Source: a bacterium
GTDB taxonomy: Bacteria; Patescibacteria; JAEDAM01; Absconditabacterales; Absconditicoccaceae
Assembly (NCBI GenBank): GCA_017442645.1
Contig: JAFRZH010000022.1
Location: forward strand, 62,001-126,000
Length of the DNA stretch: 64,000 bases
Direction: 5' to 3'
Of the stretch, positions 56,743-64,000 are shown in pieces. Under the pieces are notes generated by a model. The model searched no databases. It saw only the letters and a program-made list of their open reading frames with translations, and was not told where the DNA came from. The translations under genes and the position numbers were made by a program. The first letter of the stretch is position 1, and each line of letters starts with the position of its first letter.

Positions 56743-59700
56743 TTATCTTTTGTAGATACTGAGACTCTGAGTAAAGTCTTCTGCTCCTGGAGGCATCGTT
56801 CCTTTACTTTTGTCTGTAATTGATGATGAGTATTCGATCAATACTCATGCTCCACTATAGATCAGATTTTTTCTTTCTTTTGGAGCTGGAGTGTTTCAGT
56901 AGAATCGAGTATTGAGATTAGATCTAGATCCGGTTACGAGATCATCGATTCCTGATCCGATAAGAGCTCCGTTGATATGAAGTCCTCATCCGATATATCG
57001 TCCTGTATTTTCTACATTATCATTCTTTTTTACTCCTGTTCTGGCAAATCCTCCTGAAGCATAGAAGATTCCATTTACGGTTTGAGTTGTGTTAAGAGTA
57101 GCACTTCCGTCAAATATGATCTTTTCGTTAGAAAGAATCATCATATTATGATAGGTGTTTCCTTTAATGGTTGTATCTCAGTTGAGCTGTACAATCGTAA
57201 TTGGAGTTGTTATTTCTTTTGATTGCATTTCTGTTACTACTGTTTTAGACTGGTCTGTTGTAGTAGCTGCTCCAGAAATGTTCATTGCTCCTGATACAAA
57301 ATAAATTTCTTTACCTGGAACTTTTGAGACTTCTATATCATTATTATCACTTATATTTACTCTTTTTGCGAGTTTTTGGTATTTATCGATGAATTCTTGG
57401 AATTTTCCACTTGTTTTTCATGATTCAAAGTCATTATAGGTTCCGTTCGTTTCTACGATATTATTGAGATTCTCTGCAAAAGTTTGTCAATCTATTCATC
57501 TAAATTTACTCAAGAGATTTTTTTCATTACTTCCGATTCCTGATGGAGTTTTGGTAACGAGGTAAGGTTTCGTGAGAGTGAAATTTACTTCACAGACTCT
57601 TCTATAAGGGGACATCTTTGTCCATTCTCATGAGAAGTTTCCATCATCATCATCTGTTTTTCAAATACATTCGAGGTAATCGACTTTATCAAGAGCGAGT
57701 TTATATTCTCCATATGTTCAAGTACTTCATACCATCTTACTCTCATCAGTACCATCATCCTTTAATGCATTTCGGACAAGATTAGGGTTAGGAAAGTTTT
57801 CTTCTCAGAATCCTTCTAGTCAGAATCCTGTAATATATGTGATTCAAGGCTTGAATTTGTATGATGTATTATCTGCTGTAAAACTTGCAAAGGTATTTCT
57901 TCAGCCAGCATTTCAGTCTTTGATGAAGTTTCCTGTGTTTCGGTAGATCCATCCGCTTAAGAATGGATCATCTTCTACATTGAAAGCACTTTTATAGGTC
58001 TTGTTTCAATTCTCTCCTGTTAAGAAACATGGTAATTGGAATTTGTATAATCGATTGGACTCGGAGTCTTTGTAATTTCCATTATAGATTTTGAAAGTAC
58101 AGAGCATAGAATTGAGGAGGATTTCTCATCAAGTATTACATGTATTTCATGCTAGTTTTGTATATACTTCTTTTGCATTTTTATTTCATGACAGTACTTT
58201 ATAGTAATTGGTTTCTATTCTTTCGATATTCCAGTAGAATGGGAGGATTTCTCATTCATTGATAGAAATGGATCCATTATTGATATCCCAACAAGCTACA
58301 GGAGAACTTACATTCTCTACTTCTCTATTAGATCCCGTTGTGTAGACATTACAGTTTTTGCATCGATACTGATACTTGTTTTTGTTTTGATCTTTGTCTT
58401 TGTAATTTGTATTATTATCACATATTTTATTACCATTATCATCTATTTCTGGATTTTTACAATCACAAGACTCCCATCCTTCTATATTTCAGTTTCCACA
58501 GAATCCTAAGGTTGGAGGAATTTTTTTGAGAGTTACTTCAGATTTACATGTATCCTGTTCTACTGCTTTTCACTCGATGGTACATGTGATTGTTTTTGTG
58601 ATTTCTTCAGTGTCAGTATTGAAATCTTGATCCTTTTTTTCGTATTTACATTCTTTTGTGAGAGAGTTTTTGTTGTTTTCTGTGACTGTTATTCCATTTC
58701 AACAATCTATGGTAATTTTGTCTACCTGTTTTTGGTTATTTGTTGAACAAGTTACAGTAACACTTCAACTTGTAGCTTCTGTTAAGTTGATAGTTGTAGT
58801 ACTGTTTGGTGATATTTGACAACTTGGACCGGTTTCTTTTTGTACACGAACAGAACCTGAAGCAGTGACATCTTCTACATATCCCCATGCTGTATTATCT
58901 CGTCCTGTAGCTCATTCAGGTACTACACCTTCAAAACTTACAGTGAATTTTAAGGTGATAGTATCGTCTGGTTTTAGGACACCTGTAAACTGCTCCCATC
59001 TTAGATGGTTACCATCATTTCCTGTTCAAAACTTTTCGAAGTGTCCTTTTGTTATTTCACCTTGCCAACAGCTTTCATTATTTGCAGTACCATGCATAAT
59101 GTCTAAAGCTTTTGTAGGTTCGATAGTGATTTTTACTCCTTTATTTCCTGTCGCTTCTTTGATAGAGAATCAGATTTTTTTCTCTTTTAATTCTTCATCG
59201 GTTCCAGTAAAATTAAGAGTCAATGAGAGTTTATCGCTATCATTAATCTGTAAACCTGTGGTACCGAAGTCGAATTTGTATTGATTTTCTGCAAGATATT
59301 CTCCTGTGATTCCTGCCAAAATGATTGAGTCAATATTTCCTGTAGCGAGTCCTTCTTCTTTCTCCAAAATGATGGTAAAGAGTTTTGGATCTTGTACTTT
59401 TTGGAGAGCAATTTCGATAACATTTACGGCATAAGAATCTCCCACTATTTTTTCACTCTGTGATTGTATTCCTTTGAGGAAAATTGTAGGATTGATGAAT
59501 TTGATCGATTTTGTCGTATTTTCTGATTGCTTAGATGCAGGTTCATTTATCGTAAAGTCTTTTACTTCAAAGTAGAATTCTGCATTGTCAGCAATTTCTC
59601 CTGTAAGAGTAGCTTTTACGACAAATGTTTGACCATTAGAGATATTCACTCCGTTTGTATCTTTACTTGTGAATTTTGCAGTATTTCCTTCCAAACTTCC

Positions 59701-62700
59701 ATTCATTTGCAACTCTCCTCATTCCGTCGTAAGTTTGAGACTTGTAAGATTTTCAGCTTTGAAATCTTTTCCTGAAAGCGTAAGAATGATTTCCTTAACA
59801 GTTGCAGAAGGCAATCCATTCATCGTAAAGGTAAGATTTCCGAAATTTACTTCAGATTTTTCTGTTTTTTCTGCTGGAGTTCCTTTTCCGTCTCCTTTAA
59901 GGGTGATTTTAGGATTATTGAAGGTTACTTTTGTTGTTTCATTTCCGTTTCCTAATGCTGTTGGGTATCCCTCCTGTGTAGTGCTTGGAATAGAAATCTC
60001 AAAGAATAACTCTGAATTATTTTCTGGTTCTTCAGTGAAGGTAATTGTTAAAGTATATTTTGCAGTCTCATTAAAATAAACATTTTTTTCTGCTTTGTAA
60101 CTTCAGTCATTTTGTTTACTGAAAGGGGTTCCTCCGACGTTTATTGACTCAATCTTGTCTTTTGCAGATCCTTGTGGAGTTAAAACTATATCTTGAATAT
60201 TGGCTTCTGTTACATTTTGCAATTCTCCTGTAAAGATATCTAGGGCAAGATTTTTTCGTGTTCCTGTTGTGAAATCTTCTTTATTTTTTACTCCGAGTTT
60301 TACTAAACTTGCTTTATATACCCAAGTCCTTGTAGAATCTGGAGTATCTATTTTTGTATCGGTAATTTGTGTATTGTCTTTGTCTGCTGCAGTGATATCT
60401 ACTACTTTGAAAGAGAATTTTGCATTGTCTGCAAGTGGTTTTACAAGTTCTCCATTGATGGTAAATTCCATTGGAGATTTCCCTTGAGATAATTTGATTC
60501 CTTCTGGTATTTGGAAGGTAATTTTTGAATCCGTTGGATTTGTCGTAGTTACTGTAGTATTGTCTTTTACCAAATCGAGTTGCTTAATATCTTTAGCATT
60601 GATTCCGCTAAGCTCAACCGTTACAGATTCGATTTTGATTTCATCTACTCCGTCGTAAGAGATTCCGATTTGTCCACCGGTAAAGATAGTACTATGAATT
60701 TCAACTTCTTTTGCAGGTTCTCCTTTCAATCTTACAAAAGGTTTATTGAAGGTAAGCTTATTGGTTAGTGGTTCAATAATTTTTCCCTCAACCTTTTCTG
60801 CTGTTTCAAATTTTGTGATTTTAAACTGAACTGTAGATCCGTTGTTTGTTTCTGGATCGATAGTGATATTGAGAGGAAGTTCTTTATTTTGATAGCTATT
60901 ATTGATCTCACAAGTAAACTCTTTTTGTTCAGTTGTGAAAGTACAGTCTTTACCATCAATCGTTACTTTCGTGAGTCAGATGTTTCCGATTTTTTCGAGT
61001 TTGATTGTTTTGATTACAGTAGAACTCGTATTTTTTGTTTCGATTTTCAATTTATCGAGAGTGATATTTTCTTTGGCATCAGAAACAACGTTTCCACTAT
61101 TTCCTGCAATGGTAACTACTGGACTAGAGTAGGTAATGGATTTTGTGGTATTTGGAGTTTTCTCCTTTTCTTCGTCTTTGATATCTTCTGCTAAAGTATA
61201 ATTGTCAATTGTGAATCGAAGTGTTCTATTATCTATAGGAGAGTTTAATTCTCCTTTTACGATTAATGTTGTATTTTGAGAGATAGGTTTTCCGTTTTCT
61301 CCAAAATTGAATGTAAAGATTCCTTCTTTTTGAGTAGCATTATAGTTTGAACTTTCTTCTACAAGTTGAAGGTTTTTGATATCCTTGTAACTTGTTGTTC
61401 CTTCTTGTCTGAGGGTGAGGGTTTTTAATGTTACTTTTTCGGTTCCGTCGATATTGATAGAAAGTTTACCGAGATTAAAAGTTTGGTCTGTAATATCTCC
61501 TGTGTTTTCTTTTCCTTCTCCGAAGACATTGATTTTAGGATTATTGAAGATAAGTTTATTGGTATCTTTTTTACCTTCTACGAATCCTGTCGAGGCGTCG
61601 CTTTCGTTTTTGAAAGAATCTAATCTAAATCGAAGGTCAGAATTGTTTTTTATATTTGAAGGGTTCTTTAATTTAACTCTTAATTCAAGATTTCCTCCGT
61701 TTGTGAGGTTGATATTTTTTAATGTGAAAGTTTGATCTTGATCATTTCTGTCAGCAGTTGTTTGGGTATTTCCAAGTTTTATAGATTCGATATTCTCCAT
61801 TGGAAGAGATCCCAATTTTTTCAATACAATTTCCGCTTTATCAGAACCAATTCCAATTAATTTTGGAGTAATTTTATCAAGGATGATTTCTGTGGCTGTT
61901 TTTACGGTTTTATCTCCGTCTTTCACTGTTTCGAGTGTTACAAGTTTTTCTGTAACTGTCAAAGTTCTTGTGTATCCTTCTTTTTCTACTCCTGTGAGGA
62001 TATTGTCTTCTGCGATTTCAAAATCAATAATTTGGAATGCAATGGTTTCTCCTGAATTTGGAGTATTTTTGATGATATCATTGAGATTAAATGTACTTCC
62101 TGATTGGAGTTTTAGTCCATTTTCAAAACTAATACTCATCTTTCCGTTTGTAAGTTTTGTATTATTTCCATAGATTTCACTTCCTTTAGAAAGAGAGAAA
62201 GAAGTCTGATCAGTATTCATAGTTCCTGTTTTTTGGAATGTAATCTTTTTCAAGGTTATGCTCTGATCAGTAGGAACATTATTGAAATATACTTTGAAAG
62301 TATCTTGAATTACTTCATTCTGTGCAAGAATATCATTTGCAAGAGTTCCTCCGATAGTGATTTTTTGTTCAAGAGCTGGATTGTCAATAAATGTAAGTAT
62401 TTTTGAAACGGTTCCAAGTTCGATATGTCTTCCGTCAGCAAGTCCTGTGAGTTTAAATTGGATTGTTGTTCCTGACTGGATTGGAGTATTGAATGTTACT
62501 TTTACGGGGATTGAATCGTCATTCTTTACTGTGAAAGATTTTTCTACGGTAAAGCTATTTTCAGATGCTGTTGCTTTTTCTCCGTTGATATAAACTTCTT
62601 TGATTCCTGTAGAAGGAAGTGTTCCGATATTTTCAAGAGTGATTTTTGTAAGAGGTAATTCTTTATTGAGGTGGAATTTTAGGTTATCAATCGTGATTTC

Positions 62701-64000
62701 TTTTGTGTAAATGCTTAGAGCTTCTGCTCCTTTATCAGTAAAGGTTACGCTTTCTGGGTCTTCGACAAAATAAATCGTTTTAGATTCAGATCCTGTAGCG
62801 ATATGTCTTTTTTCTGTGAAATCTTTCAAAATTAATCCGAAAGTATCTCCAGATTGTGCAGAACCTTTTAATTCTACATTGATAGTCCATTTAGTTCCTG
62901 GTTGTGCGTCTTGTTTATTTGGATTTCCTTTGTATTCTGGGTAAGCTTGATTAAGAATAACTCCATCGATATCTATTTTTTTGATATTTCCTGAATTCAT
63001 TGTTCCTGTGACTGCCAAAACGATATCTGTTACTTTTAGCGGTTTATTGATTTGGAATGGTAATTCGAAAGAAATTTTTGTTGTATCTGTTTTTACTTCT
63101 GCACTTCCTGTCTCAAAATTTACATATTCAGGAATTTCTATGAAAGTAATATGTTTACTTACATTCTTTTCTGCTGGTCTATCGATATTTCTTTTTTCTA
63201 CTTTATTTTCTGAAATAGTAAATTGAAGAGTATCTCCAGAATTGATTCCGTCATTAAAATCAATGGTTAAAGGAAGGCTATTTTGTCCTCTTTTGATAGA
63301 GATATTTTCGAAAGTACAAGACTCTCCGTTACATGTTCCTAACGTGTTATTGAGTCTGATTTCTTTTATTTTACTAGAATCAAGTGTTCCACCTTTTGTA
63401 AGAGTAAAACTAGGGAAAGTAATATCCCAAAGGAAATTTGTTTCAATTGTGTCAATTGTCTTATTTCCTGGTTCAAGATCCCAATTTTCAGAAGTTCCTG
63501 CTTCTTTAAATTTTATTCGTTCGTTGTCGTTTTCTGCTTTTTTGAAGGTAATGGTTGTTGTTTTTGTATCGTATGCGATAGTTCTATCTCCTGTTAAGTT
63601 GTTGATCGTAAATCATAAGGTCTTATCTGCTTCGATAATTCCTGTCAATTGTACTTTGATATCAAATTTACTATTAGAAGTAACATCTCCAAGCTCTAAT
63701 TCGAAATTTCCGTTGTTATTTGTCAGTTCACTACCATTGAGGTAAACATGATAAATATTTTCAAGAGGAAGTGTTCCGTTTTTTGAGAAGAAAATTTTAG
63801 TATTTTTCAATGGATCTGCCAAAAGGAAAGAAAGCTGATCTACTACTACATTTTCTGTAGCAATACTTACTTCTGCAGTTCCTCCAGAAAGGAGTGCTTT
63901 TTCTTCGATAAATTTGATTTTCTTACTTGATTCTGTTCATTTTGTAATCGTATCTCCATTTGTTTCGATTTCATAGATTGTGAAAGAGATTTCTTGATCT
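56743..64000 (-). CDS. Giant secreted or surface protein, N-terminus outside the window
   Basis: About 2,419 residues of one frame from 64000 down to TAA 56743-56745; the start is off the right edge. Most of it is tandem beta-rich domains of roughly 140-160 residues, with recurring lines such as LTLDKLTI-like strands, GSLPMENIESIKLG, RFTIDNYTLAED and KITLKGDGKG, each module ending in a Phe-Asn/Ile-Asn-Pro-Lys/Thr strand. The C-terminal 800 residues are different: Cys-rich, with FCGNGNIEGWESCDC (like DUF4215-type repeats), then a Gly/Thr/Asn-rich part (VSGAMNISGAATTTDQS, GGIFYASGGFARTG). Many glycines are UGA. Probably an adhesin or S-layer-like protein. Confidence 0.82.

Noticed and set aside
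60976..61194. Plus-strand open frames opposite the giant gene
   Set aside because: The minus frame is continuous for over 7 kb with domain periodicity; the plus frames are short shadows.

Overview
The window reads as chromosomal DNA of a Patescibacteria (CPR) organism that uses UGA as glycine (genetic code 25), the code known from Absconditabacteria (SR1) and Gracilibacteria. I cannot tell these two lineages apart from this piece. The base composition is very AT-rich. Read with the standard code, almost every long gene is cut by TGA. Read with TGA = Gly the fragments join in one frame, and the TGA falls on invariant glycines: the KTG box of the penicillin-binding protein, the glycine-rich Obg fold, the [12 protein letters not shown] and TGGSVRQPA segments of GatA, LPGC of HicB, the Gly of TrmD FILLGGE, and TGSNA of the AAA_14 ATPase. 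All coordinates below use this reading; only TAA and TAG are stops.

Layout. 1-6.6 kb: a truncated membrane protein, small anchored proteins, an operon of charged proteins with a peptidoglycan-binding-like segment, an NAGPA-like secreted protein and an aldo/keto reductase. 6.6-22.2 kb: mostly housekeeping (ndk, gatA, a LepA-like GTPase cut to its G domain, a bifunctional PBP, a VirD4/TraG-like membrane ATPase, a cysteine hydrolase, a methyltransferase, dnaA, cysS). 22.4-33.2 kb: a hicBA toxin-antitoxin pair and a block of very large unrecognised proteins around a divergent promoter region. 33.2-39.6 kb: a membrane zincin, a DEDDh exonuclease fused to a degenerate DinG-like helicase, an amidase/SpoIID fusion for cell-wall work, and a Bro-N/Fic protein. 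39.7-46.3 kb: small proteins including one made of seven 17-residue repeats, a U32-family protein, lipoproteins and a dead SLH-like remnant. 46.3-56.7 kb: trmD, membrane proteins, a lipase operon, obg, a thioredoxin-CcdA fusion and an AAA_14/DUF4143 ATPase. 56.7-64 kb: the C-terminal 2,400 residues of a giant surface protein that runs off the right edge.

The most striking signal is not a gene. The decamer AAAARTCTGA (or its complement TCAGAYTTTT) occurs about 41 times by my hand count, roughly once per 1.6 kb, where base composition alone would give about one. It sits inside genes in several reading frames (often as Lys-Ser-Asp/Glu) and between genes as inverted pairs that form terminators. 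This is the behaviour of DNA uptake sequences in Neisseria and Pasteurellaceae, so I propose it as a candidate uptake or self-recognition sequence of this lineage.

No rRNA, tRNA, CRISPR array, insertion sequence or convincing origin of replication was found.
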